64,000 bases of DNA from Pandoraea oxalativorans (lineage in GTDB: Bacteria > Pseudomonadota > Gammaproteobacteria > Burkholderiales > Burkholderiaceae). Below, one piece after another: positions 10,942-20,712 of the stretch. The position numbers were made by a program, and so were the translations under genes. Numbering within the stretch: the first letter of the stretch is position 1; the number at the start of each line of letters is the position of its first letter. The notes beneath the pieces were generated by a model. The model ran no database searches. It had not been told where the DNA came from and worked only from the letters and a program-made list of their open reading frames with translations. Where the stretch lies: the NCBI RefSeq assembly GCF_000972785.3, contig NZ_CP011253.3, positions 434,001 through 498,000 of the forward strand, read 5' to 3'.

Positions 10942-11027
10942 GTGACGAAATCCGGTGGAGTGTGAGTTTTGGTTGAGTGCTTTTGCTGAGCGACGTGCCG
11001 AGCGATGTGATGAACGTCGTCTCGAGA

Positions 11028-11435
11028 TCAGTCGAACAGGTCGCCGTCGATGTAGCGCCAGCGGCCGTCGTCGGTGCGCTCGAAGCGACTGCGTTCGTGC
11101 AGCCGGTGGGCGCGTCCGCCGACCTTGTAACGGGCGACGAATTCGACTTCGGCGTGGCGCTCGTCACGTTGCAGATGCGCTTTGACCTGAAGGCCCAGCC
11201 ACTGCGGAGCGTCGCCGAAATCGAGTGTCGCGGGACGCGTGCGTGCCGCCCACGTGTCGAGCAGATACGGCGCGTTCTGGCGCACGAACGCCGTGTAGCG
11301 CGAGCGCATCAGCGCTTCCGCCGTGGGCGGAATTTCGCCGCGTTCGAGGTAACGCGCGCAGCAATCCTCGAACGCGAGGCCGCCGCACGGGCAGCCTTCA
11401 CGGTCCTTGTCTTGCGGCGATTGGGGTCGTGCCAT
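11028..11435 (-). CDS. YchJ-like SEC-C metal-binding domain protein (UPF0225)
   Basis: The 135-residue protein begins [11 protein letters not shown] and has an N-terminal Cys cluster [12 protein letters not shown] (SEC-C type, probably zinc-binding). It is followed by the YchJ core [11 protein letters not shown] and [20 protein letters not shown], a cystatin/NTF2-like fold. The function is unknown. The start at 11435 is chosen because the Cys motif then sits at residues 15-30, as in relatives. It lies 29 bases after the DsbA-like gene and may share its transcript. Confidence 0.85.
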   Translation of the reverse strand: MARPQSPQDKDREGCPCGGLAFEDCCARYLERGEIPPTAEALMRSRYTAFVRQNAPYLLDTWAARTRPATLDFGDAPQWLGLQVKAHLQRDERHAEVEFVARYKVGGRAHRLHERSRFERTDDGRWRYIDGDLFD

Positions 11436-11464
11436 CGTGTGTCTTGCCCTTGGGTCGTTCAGTG

Positions 11465-12070
11465 TCAGATCTTGCCGTGCTTCAGGTAGCCTTCGACCTG
11501 CGCGAAGCGGTCGAAGCCCCAGAACGGTTCGCCGTCCACGATCACGAACGGCGAGCCGAACACGCCGCGCGCCATCGCCAGATCGATCTCGGCTTTGAGA
11601 TGGTCCTTGGCGGCGGGCGAGTGCATGCCGACGTCGAGGGCGGCGCCGTCGATGCCGAGGGCTTCGCCGAGCCGCACCAGTTCCGCCGGGTCGCCGATGT
11701 TCACATCGTCGACGTAGAGCGCACGGAAGATCGACTTCGCGAACTCTGCCGACAAGTCGCCGCCGCGATGGTCCTGCACCCACAACACGGCGCGCTCGGC
11801 AGCTTGCGTGGGGATCGGGAAATGCGTCGGCCGCCTGTAGTCGATGCCGTGAAAGCGCGCGGTACGCGCTACGTCGTTCTTCAGATACTCCGTCTTGATC
11901 GGATGCTGCACCGGTGCGCCCGTGCCGTTCACCTTGTAGACGATGTCGAGCAGGATCGGATGCCACGCGACGCCACGCCCATTACGCGAAGCGATGTCGT
12001 CGATGCAGGTGCTCGCAAAATACCCATACGGGGATGCGAAGTCGAAATAAAAGTCGATGGCGGACGTCAT
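11465..12070 (-). CDS. DsbA-family oxidoreductase, 2-hydroxychromene-2-carboxylate isomerase type
   Basis: The 201-residue protein starts at 12070 after GGAG. It begins MTSAIDFYFDFASPYGYFAS, the thioredoxin-fold kappa-class GST/HCCA isomerase signature, and ends with ARGVFGSPFVIVDGEPFWG, which contains the conserved cis-Pro. Ser replaces the redox cysteine, as expected for a glutathione-dependent isomerase rather than a disulfide oxidase. The substrate is unknown. In a leucine-degradation neighbourhood it is probably a passenger. Confidence 0.85.
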   Translation of the reverse strand: MTSAIDFYFDFASPYGYFASTCIDDIASRNGRGVAWHPILLDIVYKVNGTGAPVQHPIKTEYLKNDVARTARFHGIDYRRPTHFPIPTQAAERAVLWVQDHRGGDLSAEFAKSIFRALYVDDVNIGDPAELVRLGEALGIDGAALDVGMHSPAAKDHLKAEIDLAMARGVFGSPFVIVDGEPFWGFDRFAQVEGYLKHGKI

Positions 12071-12183
12071 GTTGGCTCCGTTTCCGAGTGACGTTTCTGG
12101 CCCGCGAATCAAAAGATACGGCGGTGTGGCAACAGCGTCTTATGGGTGCTACCGGTATGGCAGGTGCTACGGTACTGCGTGAT

Positions 12184-12861
12184 TTACCAGGGGAACGGCG
12201 TGCCGTCGTAGTTGTAAAAGCCGCCGTTGTGCGTGGCGCGCTCGCCCGGGGCGCGGCCCAGCACGCCACGCATGCCGGACACGCTCGTCTCTACGTCGAT
12301 GTCGGCGTTCTCTCCGCCCATGTCGGTGCGCACCCAGCCCGGGTGCATCGCGACGCATGTGGCGCGCTGCGCTTCGAGCGACACCGCCTTGACGACCGAA
12401 TTCACGGCGGCTTTACTCGCGCGATACAACCAACTGCCGTTCGACTCCATCAATTCGACGCTGCCCATGCGGCTCGACAGGAAACCGAAGCTGCCGCCCG
12501 CCGCTTCCACGAAAGGCAGCACGAGCGGCGCGACCTGCATCGCCCCGAGTACGTTGGTGTGGAACACGCGATCGAACTCGTCCTTCGTGATCGGCGCGAG
12601 ACCGGTCGTGCGTTCGGAGTTCACGCCGGCGTTGTAGACCGCCACGTCGAGTTCCACGCCGTCGAGTTGCCACGACAGGCCGGACAGCGACTCCACGCGC
12701 GTGACGTCGAGCTTCAGGGCTTCGGCGTCCAGTGCGCGCAGGGCGGCCAGACCGTCTTCATTGCATGCGGTGGCGAACACGCGCCAGCCGTCTTCGCGAT
12801 ACTGCCGTACGAATTCCATGCCGATGCCGCGCGAGGCACCGATGATGAGCGCTGTTTTCAT
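12184..12861 (-). CDS. Short-chain dehydrogenase/reductase
   Basis: The 225-residue classical SDR has the cofactor loop IGASRGIG at residues 7-14, VYNAGVN in place of NNAG, a catalytic Ser/Tyr/Lys set (YRASKAAVN), and a C-terminal [11 protein letters not shown]. It ends with the [10 protein letters not shown] tail common to a family of SDRs annotated as C-factor-like. It is read in the same direction as the thiolase upstream, 72 bases away. The substrate is not known. Confidence 0.88.
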   Translation of the reverse strand: MKTALIIGASRGIGMEFVRQYREDGWRVFATACNEDGLAALRALDAEALKLDVTRVESLSGLSWQLDGVELDVAVYNAGVNSERTTGLAPITKDEFDRVFHTNVLGAMQVAPLVLPFVEAAGGSFGFLSSRMGSVELMESNGSWLYRASKAAVNSVVKAVSLEAQRATCVAMHPGWVRTDMGGENADIDVETSVSGMRGVLGRAPGERATHNGGFYNYDGTPFPW

Positions 12862-12933
12862 GACGTCGATGTGTCCCCGTAGAAGCGGTAAACCGGCGCT
12901 GGACGCCGGTGCGATTTCAGACGCGTACGTTGA

Positions 12934-14118
12934 TCAGATGAGTTCGATGGCCATGGCCGTCGCTTCGCCGCCGCCGATACACAGGCTCGCTACGCCGCGC
13001 TTGCCGCCGGTCTTGCGCAGTGCGCCGATCAGCGTGACGAGAATGCGTGCGCCGGACGCGCCGATCGGGTGGCCGAGCGCACATGCGCCGCCGTGAATGT
13101 TGACCTTGTCGTGCGGCAGATCGAATTCGTGCATCGCGGCCATCGCGACGACGGCGAACGCTTCGTTGATCTCGAACAGATCGACGTCGGCCGTCGACCA
13201 CCCGGTCTTCTCGAACAGCTTGCGCATCGCGCCGACCGGGGCGGTCGTGAACAGGCCCGGTTGTTGCGCGAAGGTGCTGTGACCGGCGATGCGGGCGAGC
13301 GGTGTGAGGCCGAGGCGTTTGGCCGTCGATTCGCGCATGAGCACGAGCGCGGCAGCGCCGTCGGAGATCGACGACGAGTTGGCGGCCGTGACCGTGCCGT
13401 CCTTGCGGAAGGCAGCCTTGAGCGTCGGAATCTTTTCGGGATTGGCCTTGAACGGCTGCTCGTCCTGCTCGACGACGGTGTCGCCCTTGCGCCCGGGCAC
13501 CGTCACGGCGGTGATTTCCCACGCGAAAGAGCCGTCTTTCGTGGCGTTCTGCGCGCGTTCGAGGGAGGCGATAGCAAAGGCGTCCTGCGCCTCGCGGGTG
13601 AAGGCGTAACGGTCGGCGCATTCTTCGGCGAAGGTGCCCATCAGGCGACCTTTGTCGTAAGCGTCTTCCAGACCGTCGAAGAACATGTGGTCGATGACCT
13701 GACCGTGGCCCATGCGCATGCCGGCGCGCGCCTTGGGCAGGAGGTAAGGGGCGTTGCTCATGCTTTCCATGCCCCCGGCGACGATGACGTCGGCACTCCC
13801 GGCGGTGAGCATGTCGTGGGCGAACATCGCGGCACGCATGCCGGAGCCGCACATCTTGTTGACGGTGGTAGCCCCAGCCGCGAGCGGCAGTCCGGCGCCG
13901 AGCGAGGCCTGACGCGCAGGCGCTTGCCCTTGACCGGCGGGCAGCACGCAGCCCATGACGACTTCGTCGACCTGCTCCGGCTTCAGGCCAGCGCGTTCGA
14001 CGGCCGCACGAATGGCGGCGGCACCGAGTTGGGGCGCGGCGACATCGCCGAATACCCCTTGCAGGCCGCCCATCGGCGTGCGGGCAGCGGAAACGATGAC
14101 GATCGGGTCTTGTTGCAT
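12934..14118 (-). CDS. Acetyl-CoA C-acetyltransferase (thiolase II family)
   Basis: This is a 394-residue thiolase. The ATG at 14118 is chosen over one four codons upstream because GGAGA sits 7 bases before it. The acylated cysteine is Cys90 in [10 protein letters not shown], the general-base region is [11 protein letters not shown], and a final Cys lies in LCIGGGEA. It can cleave acetoacetyl-CoA, the last product of leucine degradation after HMG-CoA lyase, or run in the synthetic direction for PHB. Context in the liu cluster favours degradation. No HMG-CoA lyase gene is in the window. Confidence 0.92.
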   Translation of the reverse strand: MQQDPIVIVSAARTPMGGLQGVFGDVAAPQLGAAAIRAAVERAGLKPEQVDEVVMGCVLPAGQGQAPARQASLGAGLPLAAGATTVNKMCGSGMRAAMFAHDMLTAGSADVIVAGGMESMSNAPYLLPKARAGMRMGHGQVIDHMFFDGLEDAYDKGRLMGTFAEECADRYAFTREAQDAFAIASLERAQNATKDGSFAWEITAVTVPGRKGDTVVEQDEQPFKANPEKIPTLKAAFRKDGTVTAANSSSISDGAAALVLMRESTAKRLGLTPLARIAGHSTFAQQPGLFTTAPVGAMRKLFEKTGWSTADVDLFEINEAFAVVAMAAMHEFDLPHDKVNIHGGACALGHPIGASGARILVTLIGALRKTGGKRGVASLCIGGGEATAMAIELI

Positions 14119-14258
14119 GGCAATCTCCATAAAAGGGGTTGCGCGGCTGACGCTGCGTCCTTGCGGACCGGTGCGTCAGCCCCGAATATCCAATGCTTCA
14201 ATCTTCCGTCGTCCACGCGCCCGCTTGCGCGCCAGAGTCGCCTGAGTGGCCTGAGCGA

Positions 14259-14939
14259 TCAGGCGCGTGGATGACGTAATTCGGCCATCGCTTCCACGCA
14301 GCGATCATAGATACGCGGCAGGGATTCGAGGCTATTCACCGACATGCGCAGGTCGCGCACCAGACCGTCGCGCAGGCCGTACACCCAGCCGTGCACCGTG
14401 ACCGGCTGGTTGCGGGCCCAGGCGTCGCGCAGGACGGTGGTGTGACAAATATTCACGACCTGTTCGATGGCGTTCAACTCGCACAGGCGATCGTGGCGGG
14501 CGTCGCGCGAGGGCAGCGCGTCGATCTGGTCGACGTGGCGCTCGTAGACGTCGCGCACGTGGCGCAGCCAGTTATCGACGAGGCCCATCTTCGCGCCGTC
14601 GAGCGCTGCGCCCACACCGCCGCAGCCGTAGTGGCCGACGACCATGATGTGACGCACTTTCAGCACTTCGACGGCGAACTGCAAAACCGACAGGCAGTTC
14701 AGGTCGCTGTGCACCACCACGTTCGCAATATTGCGGTGGACGAACACTTCGCCCGGCGCCAGTCCGGTGATCTGGTTCGCGGGCACGCGCGAATCCGAGC
14801 ATCCGATCCAGAGGTATTCCGGGTTCTGTATCTTGGACAGCCGCTCGAAAAACGCGGGATCTTCCGCGTTCACGCTGGCGACCCAGGCGCGGTTGTTATC
14901 GAGCAGATGGATGAGAGGTTGGTCTTTGTCTTCGGTCAT
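14259..14939 (-). CDS. can: Beta-class carbonic anhydrase
   Basis: The 226-residue protein shows the complete beta-CA zinc site: Cys47 and Asp49 in WIGCSDSRVPANQ, and His103 with Cys106 in VVGHYGCGG. It interconverts CO2 and bicarbonate. A bicarbonate source is relevant to the biotin carboxylase (LiuB/LiuD) in the same cluster. It starts 63 bases downstream of aceK and could be co-transcribed with it. Confidence 0.95.
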   Translation of the reverse strand: MTEDKDQPLIHLLDNNRAWVASVNAEDPAFFERLSKIQNPEYLWIGCSDSRVPANQITGLAPGEVFVHRNIANVVVHSDLNCLSVLQFAVEVLKVRHIMVVGHYGCGGVGAALDGAKMGLVDNWLRHVRDVYERHVDQIDALPSRDARHDRLCELNAIEQVVNICHTTVLRDAWARNQPVTVHGWVYGLRDGLVRDLRMSVNSLESLPRIYDRCVEAMAELRHPRA

Positions 14940-15002
14940 GATCGTGTCATCCGGCGGGCATGTCGTGAGCTGGGGAGCGTCGATGGCCAGGAAGTCCGGC
15001 GC

Positions 15003-16823
15003 TCAGGCGGCTGCCGCGCGAGGCGGAGCGTCCGAAGCACTCGAATCCGTGGTGCCGCGCGCGGCACCGTAGCGATTGACGAAACGCAGCGAGACATCGT
15101 ACGGATAGAAGTCGTGCATCTGTCCGGCTCGCACTCGATCCTGAAAGCCTTGCCACAGGTCGGGGTCGAAGAAATCCGGATGATGCTGGCTCAGATAGCG
15201 TCGCACGCGTGGATCTCCCGTCAGAAACGTCTCGAACGTCTGCGGAAACACGTCGTGCGGGCCTACACGGTACCAGACTTCCCCCGACATCGCCTCTTCT
15301 TCGTTACGCGGTTCCGGCACTCGACGGATGTGGCAATCCGTCAGATATTCCAGTTCGTCGTAATCGTAGAAGACCACCCGGCCGTGACGCGTCACACCGA
15401 AATTCTTGTACAGCATGTCGCCCGGAAACACGTTCGCCGCCATGAGCTCCTTGATCGCATTGCCGTATTCGCGCATGGCGTGGTCCACCTGCGCGTCAGA
15501 AGCGGATTGCAGCCACAGATTGAGCGGCGTCATGCGGCGCTCGATGTAGCAGTGGCGGATCACCAGCGCGTCGCCGTCGAATTCGAGCAGCGAGGGCACT
15601 TCGGCGCGGAGCTGGGCGAGCAGGGCGTCGTCGAAGCGCGAGAGCGGGAAGGCGACGCTGGAGAATTCCAGCGTGTCGGCCATCCGGCCCACGCGATCGT
15701 GCTGCTTGACCATCAGATACTTCGCTTTTACCTGCTCGCGCGTCGTCTCCTTGGGCGGCGCGAAGCGCTCGCGAATCAGCTTGAAAACGTACGGATACGA
15801 GGGCAGCGTAAACACCAGCATCACCAGTCCGGGAATGCCCGGTGCGCTCACGAACTTGTCGCTCGAATGCTTCAGGTGATGCAGAAAATCGCGATAGAAC
15901 AGATTCTTGCCGTGCTTCTGCAAGCCGACCGACGTATAGATCTCGGCCTTCGGCTTGCCCGGCATGATCGTGCGCAAAAACTGCACGTAGGCCGACGGCA
16001 CCTCCATGTCGACCATGAAATACGCGTGGGAGAAGCTGAACATCACGCGCAGTTGCTCGCCGCGCAGCAGGGCGGCGTCGAGCGTCAGTTTGCCGTGGCC
16101 GTCGTGCATGATCGGGACGGCGAACGGCGTCGTGGTGTCGCCATTCACGATGCGTCCCACGATGTAGGCCGCTTTGTTGCGAAAGAACAGCGACGCCAGC
16201 ACGTGAATCTGGAAATTCGGCGCAGCGTCGAATGCGCCGAACGCCTCTTCGATCGCGCGCATCACATAGCCCACGTCGCGCGACAGATCGGCGAACGGGC
16301 GTTTAAGCTGGAAATTCGTGACGATGCGCGCGAGCGTGGCGGCCATGCCGTCCTGCGCGGGATAGTAGACGCGGTACGTCGGCTTCGCGGCGGGCGCATC
16401 GTTCTCGATGTACTCCGTCGCTACGGCGGGGCGCACGAAGATGAAGCGGTTATTGAAGTACGAGCGGTGCAGGATCTTGCAGCACACGGAGTTGAAAAAC
16501 GTCTCGGCCAGTTCCGGCTGACGATGCTCCGTGAGCAAGCCGATGTAATGCAGCTTCACTTGCTGCCAGACATCGTCGTCGAGCGACTGTGCGTCGAACT
16601 CGTCTGCCAGCGTGACGATGCACTCGCGCACGCGTTCGTCGTAATAGGCGATGCGGTCGCGCTGGAGCTTCTGGATGCCCATGAAATCACCGGCTTCGAA
16701 ACATGCCTGCGCCGCGACACACACCTCGCGGAAGATGCGGTAATGCTTGTCGAAGCCGTCCAGCATCGTGCGGGCGACGTCGAAAGCAAACTGCGACGAC
16801 AGGAGTTTCGGGAAGTGATTCAT
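15003..16823 (-). CDS. aceK: Isocitrate dehydrogenase kinase/phosphatase
   Basis: The 606-residue protein matches AceK over its length. It begins [20 protein letters not shown] and contains the kinase-like nucleotide region around [20 protein letters not shown] and the [11 protein letters not shown] segment carrying the metal-binding Asp residues. AceK phosphorylates and dephosphorylates isocitrate dehydrogenase and so switches carbon between the TCA cycle and the glyoxylate shunt. Here it lies 94 bases downstream of liuA rather than beside aceA/aceB. This couples it physically to a pathway whose end product is acetyl-CoA. Confidence 0.96.
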   Translation of the reverse strand: MNHFPKLLSSQFAFDVARTMLDGFDKHYRIFREVCVAAQACFEAGDFMGIQKLQRDRIAYYDERVRECIVTLADEFDAQSLDDDVWQQVKLHYIGLLTEHRQPELAETFFNSVCCKILHRSYFNNRFIFVRPAVATEYIENDAPAAKPTYRVYYPAQDGMAATLARIVTNFQLKRPFADLSRDVGYVMRAIEEAFGAFDAAPNFQIHVLASLFFRNKAAYIVGRIVNGDTTTPFAVPIMHDGHGKLTLDAALLRGEQLRVMFSFSHAYFMVDMEVPSAYVQFLRTIMPGKPKAEIYTSVGLQKHGKNLFYRDFLHHLKHSSDKFVSAPGIPGLVMLVFTLPSYPYVFKLIRERFAPPKETTREQVKAKYLMVKQHDRVGRMADTLEFSSVAFPLSRFDDALLAQLRAEVPSLLEFDGDALVIRHCYIERRMTPLNLWLQSASDAQVDHAMREYGNAIKELMAANVFPGDMLYKNFGVTRHGRVVFYDYDELEYLTDCHIRRVPEPRNEEEAMSGEVWYRVGPHDVFPQTFETFLTGDPRVRRYLSQHHPDFFDPDLWQGFQDRVRAGQMHDFYPYDVSLRFVNRYGAARGTTDSSASDAPPRAAAA

Positions 16824-16917
16824 ACCGGTCGGGACAGGCGCAGGGCGGTGCGTGTGAGGATTGTAGCGCCGCTGCCTGCGTCTGAATGTCCGTCAGTTTC
16901 GTGGGCTTTCCTTGGGG

Positions 16918-18099
16918 TTACATCGTCTCGGAGAACAGTTCGCGGCCGATCAGCATGCGGCGGATCTCCGACGTGCCTGCGCCGATCTCGTACAGCTTGG
17001 CGTCGCGCCACAGACGGCCGACCGGATACTCGTTGATATAGCCGTTGCCGCCGAGAATCTGGATCGCTTCACCGGCCATCCACGTCGCCTTTTCGGCCGT
17101 GTAGAGAATCACCCCGGCGCAATCCTTGCGCACCTGACGCACGTGATCGCTGCCCAGCGATTCCAACTGACGGCCCACGGCGTACAGATACGCGCGGCTT
17201 GCCTGAAGGATCGTGTACATATCGGCGACCTTGCCCTGAATCAGTTGGAATTCGCCGATGGACTGACCGAACTGCTTGCGGTCGTGGATGTACGGCACGA
17301 CCACGTCCATGGCGGCCTGCATGATGCCGATGGGTCCGCCTGCGAGCACGGCCCGCTCATAGTCCAGACCGCTCATCAGCACCTTCACGCCGCCGCCGAC
17401 CTGACCCAGCACGTTTTCTTCCGGCACTTCCACGTTCTCGAACACCAGTTCGCCCGTGTGCGAGCCGCGCATGCCGAGCTTGTCGAGCTTTTGTGCGACC
17501 GAGAAGCCTTTCATGCCTTTCTCGACGATAAACGCCGTCATGCCACGAGCACCGGCTTCGATGTCCGTCTTGCCGTAGACCACCAACGTGTCGCAGTCCG
17601 GGCCGTTCGTGATCCACATCTTCGTGCCGTTGAGCACGTAGCGGTCGCCGCGCTTCTCGGCGCGCAGCTTCATGCTCACGACGTCCGAGCCAGCGTTCGG
17701 CTCGCTCATCGCGAGGGCGCCCACGTGTTCGCCCGACACCAGCTTCGGCAGGTACTTCGTCTTTTGCGCGGCCGTGCCGTTGCGGTGAATCTGGTTCACG
17801 CACAGATTCGAGTGTGCGCCGTACGACAGACCGATCGAGGCGGAGGCGCGCGAGATTTCTTCCATCGCGATCATGTGGGCGAGATAGCCCATGTTCGCGC
17901 CGCCGTACTCTTCGGAGACCGTCATGCCGAGCACGCCGAGGTCGCCCATCTTGCGCCAGAGGTCCATCGGGAACTGGTCGGTGCGATCCACTTCGGCGGC
18001 GCGCGGGGCGATTTCCTTCGAGGCGAAGTTCGCGACCGATTCGCGCAGCATGTCCAGGTCTTCGCCGAGCATGAAATTGAGGCCGGGCAACGTCGTCAT
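16918..18099 (-). CDS. liuA: Isovaleryl-CoA dehydrogenase
   Basis: This is a 393-residue acyl-CoA dehydrogenase. FAD-binding segments are [13 protein letters not shown] and [15 protein letters not shown]. The distinguishing feature is the helix [16 protein letters not shown]: Glu248 in that position is the catalytic base specific to isovaleryl-CoA dehydrogenases. Other acyl-CoA dehydrogenases place it near the C-terminus. It oxidises isovaleryl-CoA to 3-methylcrotonyl-CoA, passing electrons to ETF. It is the first pathway enzyme downstream of the probable LiuR operator, after the thioesterase gene. Confidence 0.95.
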   Translation of the reverse strand: MTTLPGLNFMLGEDLDMLRESVANFASKEIAPRAAEVDRTDQFPMDLWRKMGDLGVLGMTVSEEYGGANMGYLAHMIAMEEISRASASIGLSYGAHSNLCVNQIHRNGTAAQKTKYLPKLVSGEHVGALAMSEPNAGSDVVSMKLRAEKRGDRYVLNGTKMWITNGPDCDTLVVYGKTDIEAGARGMTAFIVEKGMKGFSVAQKLDKLGMRGSHTGELVFENVEVPEENVLGQVGGGVKVLMSGLDYERAVLAGGPIGIMQAAMDVVVPYIHDRKQFGQSIGEFQLIQGKVADMYTILQASRAYLYAVGRQLESLGSDHVRQVRKDCAGVILYTAEKATWMAGEAIQILGGNGYINEYPVGRLWRDAKLYEIGAGTSEIRRMLIGRELFSETM

Positions 18100-18150
18100 G
18101 ACACAGTCTCCAGAGGTGGCGCGTGGCGGTTGGCCCGCGCGTATGTTCGA

Positions 18151-18190
18151 TGGTGCTTGAAGGTGCTTGAAGGTGCTTGAAGGTGCTTGG
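18151..18190. repeat. Four tandem copies of a 10-bp unit (GGTGCTTGAA) upstream of liuA
   Basis: Four direct decamers, TGGTGCTTGA, AGGTGCTTGA, AGGTGCTTGA and AGGTGCTTGG, stand head to tail in the 138-base gap between the thioesterase stop and the liuA start, about 50 bases upstream of liuA. The copy number could vary by slippage. One helical turn per unit would place any bound protein on the same DNA face, but no factor is known. Confidence 0.85.
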
Positions 18191-18237
18191 TAAGCGGTAG
18201 TGCAGTGGTGCTGTGGCTGTCGTTCGTCGGGTGGACG

Positions 18238-18711
18238 TCAGCGAGACGGACTCGCGGCCAGCACGAAGAGCGTTTGTTGCATGAGGGCGCAGAGCGTCCA
18301 TTTCCCGTTATCGATGGCGAACAGTTCGGCGGTGGCGACGATGAGTGTGCGTCCGGATTTGACGACCTGACCGCGTCCGACCAGTGTATCGCCCTTGCCG
18401 GGCGCGAGAATGTTCAGTTTGTATTCGGCGGTGACCAGTTCCTGATCGGGCGAGATGCGTGTGTAGCCTGCGTAACCGCCAGCCGAATCGGCGATGGCGC
18501 CGATGACGCCGCCGTGGAAATAGCCGAGCTGCTGATTCACTTTGTCCGAGAACGGCAGCGAAATCTCGCAAAATCCGTCGGCGATATGCGTGAGTTGTGC
18601 GCCCCAGTGGGTCATGACGCCTTGTTTGTCGAAGCTGGCGCGGATTTTCGCGTCGACGGCGGGATCGACGGGCGCGGCATGAACAGCATGAGACGAGGGG
18701 ACGTTGTGCAT
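18238..18711 (-). CDS. PaaI-type hotdog-fold thioesterase
   Basis: The 157-residue protein carries the hotdog motif LGYFHGGVIGAIADSAGGYAG, in which the His-Gly-Gly segment and the following acidic residue form the PaaI-type active-site helix. A later KPGKGDT-like stretch (APGKGDTLVGRGQVVKSGR) is typical of family members. It hydrolyses an acyl-CoA of unknown chain type, possibly relieving CoA sequestration when branched acyl-CoAs accumulate. It is the first gene after a probable LiuR operator and lies 138 bases upstream of liuA. Confidence 0.85.
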   Translation of the reverse strand: MHNVPSSHAVHAAPVDPAVDAKIRASFDKQGVMTHWGAQLTHIADGFCEISLPFSDKVNQQLGYFHGGVIGAIADSAGGYAGYTRISPDQELVTAEYKLNILAPGKGDTLVGRGQVVKSGRTLIVATAELFAIDNGKWTLCALMQQTLFVLAASPSR

Positions 18712-18765
18712 GATCGGCAGGGGCGCAAGCGGCTGAAAAGCCAGATGCGGAGATACTACTTAACG

Positions 18766-18781
18766 TTTACGTAAACGTAAA
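18766..18781. promoter_or_regulatory. Probable LiuR operator upstream of the thioesterase-liuA genes
   Basis: TTTACG-TAAA-CGTAAA is a perfect 6-bp inverted repeat with a 4-base spacer, 55 bases upstream of the thioesterase start. On the minus strand the outer half doubles as a -35-like TTTACG followed, 17 bases later, by TAGTAT. An operator inside the promoter is normal for MerR-family regulators, and a MerR-type regulator gene (18992-19426) is the next gene upstream. A matching site lies at 19492-19507. The assignment to LiuR is inferred. Confidence 0.7.
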
Positions 18782-18991
18782 GTAAGGGCTTTCCTGAATC
18801 GATAAGAAGGACCGTGAGCGAGGACAACCGGTGGGTGTTGGGGAAATAGATGGGCGGGTATCGGTGCTGCCCTGACGCAGTGACTTTCAGGTGGAACGGA
18901 GTCAGGGTAGTGCCGATGCCCGCGGCCCTGGGGGTGAGACAGGGCTGGGGGCGGATGGAGCGGGGTGTGGTTTAAAAAAAGAAGATGCGGA

Positions 18992-19426
18992 TCAATGCGA
19001 CGCAGCCGCCGCCTTGACCTGGCGAGTGGAGGGCGGCGCAGCTTCGCCAGCCGCCTCGAGCAGAGCGAGGCATTGCGCTTCGTGCTGGGAGACTTCGTCG
19101 AGCGTAGCGTGGAGGTCTTCGAGTTGTTGCTCCAGCACCTGACGATGCTGGGCGAGCGTGTCGAGAAACACCTTGAGCTGTGGCACGGTGTCCTTGGGCG
19201 ACTCGTAGAGATCGAGAATCGTCTTGATCTCGGAGAGCGTGAGCCCGAGACGTTTGCCGCGCAGGGTGAGCTTCAGGCGCGTGCGGTCCTGTCCGGTGTA
19301 GACGCGATGACGTCCGCCGGGGCCTTCACGGGCGGGCGTGAGCAGACCCTGATCCTCATAAAAGCGGATCGCGCGGGGCGTGATGTCGAACTCGCGGGCG
19401 AGGTCGGTGATCGTGTATGTGAGCAT
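18992..19426 (-). CDS. liuR: MerR-family regulator of branched-chain acyl-CoA catabolism
   Basis: From the ATG at 19426 the protein has 144 residues. It has a MerR winged helix-turn-helix (YTITDLAREFDITPRAIRFY, then EDQGLLTPAREGPGGRHRVY), a dimerisation coiled coil around residues 85-120, and a short Ala-rich tail. LiuR proteins control leucine/isovalerate degradation genes in proteobacteria. Start choice is uncertain because no strong ribosome site is visible; an ATG 16 codons upstream is possible but lacks homology. The gene heads the minus-strand catabolic block and is divergent from a metallo-beta-lactamase-fold gene, with a shared operator-like repeat between. Confidence 0.85.
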   Translation of the reverse strand: MLTYTITDLAREFDITPRAIRFYEDQGLLTPAREGPGGRHRVYTGQDRTRLKLTLRGKRLGLTLSEIKTILDLYESPKDTVPQLKVFLDTLAQHRQVLEQQLEDLHATLDEVSQHEAQCLALLEAAGEAAPPSTRQVKAAAASH

Positions 19427-19491
19427 CGGATCGGCGGGGGATCGGATTAGCAAGTTTAAGCGGGTGCTTACCATTGCAGATAGAATTGCCG

Positions 19492-19507
19492 TTTACGTTA
19501 GCGTCAA
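19492..19507. promoter_or_regulatory. Probable LiuR operator between liuR and the divergent hydrolase gene
   Basis: TTTACG-TTAG-CGTCAA is an inverted repeat with one mismatch and the same spacing as the perfect repeat at 18766-18781. Read rightward, TTTACG is followed 19 bases later by TATGCA; read leftward, TTGACG is followed 19 bases later by TATCTG. A 19-base spacer is the hallmark of MerR-regulated promoters, so the site could serve liuR and the divergent gene at once. Confidence 0.65.
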
Positions 19508-19580
19508 CTTGCATCGTATGCAATCGGTGATGGCGTCAACCTGACAACAAGAGAACAAGCCCATCTGGAGCGTGGCCCCC

Positions 19581-20663
19581 GTGAATGCCCTTGAACAGCA
19601 ACTGAACTATCCCCTTGGCGATTTTCTGCCCGACGGCGGCACCGTGCACGAAGTCGTACCGGGCGTCTTCTGGGTGCGCATGCCGCTGCCGTTCGTGCTC
19701 GATCACATCAACTTGTGGCTGCTGCGCGATGAAGTCGACGGGGTGAAGGGCTGGACGGTCGTCGATTGCGGGATCACGCATCCGCAGATCAAGGCGTACT
19801 GGGAACAGGTGTTCGACAGCGCGCTCGGCGGCGAGCCGGTGCTGCGAGTTGTCGTCACGCACTGCCACCCGGACCACCTCGGCCTCGCGCATTGGATCTG
19901 CAAAGGTGGCGATAAACAGCGCTGGCAAGCGCGGCTCGCCATGTCGCTCGGCGACTATGCGTGGGGACGTCTCATGTCCGAGGGCGACAACAACAACGCC
20001 GCTAACGCTGGCGGTGAGTTCGCCGTCGCGCACTTCATCGCCCATGGTCTTGCCGACGAAGGCATGATCGACCAGATTCGCAATCGCAAGTCGTACTTCA
20101 GCGACCTCGTGCCCGAAGTGCCGTCGCGCTACTTCCGTCTCAAGGATGGCGACACGCTGCGCATCGGTGGCAGCGACTGGCGTCCGATCGCAGGCTACGG
20201 ACACTCGCCCGAACATATGGCGCTGTACTCCGAGCAGCACAACGTGCTCATCTCCGGCGACATGGTGCTGCCGCGTATTTCCACCAACGTCAGCGTCTTC
20301 GATATCGAGCCGGAAGCCAACTCGCTGCAATTGTTCCTCGACTCGCTGGGCGTCTATCTGGACCTCCCGGCCGACTGCCTCGTGCTGCCGTCGCATGGCC
20401 GTCCGTTTACGGGCCTGCACACGCGCATTCGTCAGCTTCGCGACCACCATGCGGCGCGCTTGCAGGAAGTGCGCGATGCGTGTGCGAAGTCGCCGCAGAG
20501 CGCGGGCGATATCGTGCCCATCATGTTCCATCGCAAGCTCGATGCGCACCAGACGACCTTCGCCATGGGCGAAGCACTGGCGCATTTGCATATGCTGTGG
20601 CGTTCGGGCGAACTCAAGCGTGAGCGCGATGCACAGGGGGTCTGGCGTTTCTCGCCTGTGTGA
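19581..20663 (+). CDS. Metallo-beta-lactamase-fold hydrolase
   Basis: The protein has about 360 residues from GTG at 19581; a GTG three codons upstream is too close to the GGAG at 19567-19570. The MBL metal motif is VVTHCHPDHLG (HxHxDH), with later ligands in AGYGHSPEHMALY, SGDMVLP and LPSHGRPFTG. A C-terminal helical domain of about 80 residues (HHAARLQEV to AHLHMLWRSGEL) is typical of the subfamily that includes acyl-CoA-related and glyoxalase-II-like hydrolases. The substrate is not known. Its divergence from liuR with a shared operator suggests membership of the leucine-catabolism regulon. Confidence 0.88.
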   Translation: MNALEQQLNYPLGDFLPDGGTVHEVVPGVFWVRMPLPFVLDHINLWLLRDEVDGVKGWTVVDCGITHPQIKAYWEQVFDSALGGEPVLRVVVTHCHPDHLGLAHWICKGGDKQRWQARLAMSLGDYAWGRLMSEGDNNNAANAGGEFAVAHFIAHGLADEGMIDQIRNRKSYFSDLVPEVPSRYFRLKDGDTLRIGGSDWRPIAGYGHSPEHMALYSEQHNVLISGDMVLPRISTNVSVFDIEPEANSLQLFLDSLGVYLDLPADCLVLPSHGRPFTGLHTRIRQLRDHHAARLQEVRDACAKSPQSAGDIVPIMFHRKLDAHQTTFAMGEALAHLHMLWRSGELKRERDAQGVWRFSPV

Positions 20664-20712
20664 GGGTCTCGTTGTCGTAAGTGGATGACTTAAGCACGTC
20701 GCCAAGAAGATA

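Noticed and set aside
14391..17036. Long plus-strand frame opposite carbonic anhydrase and aceK
   Set aside because: Shadow of two clearly homologous minus-strand genes; its translation is rich in His/Arg/Val as typical of antisense frames.
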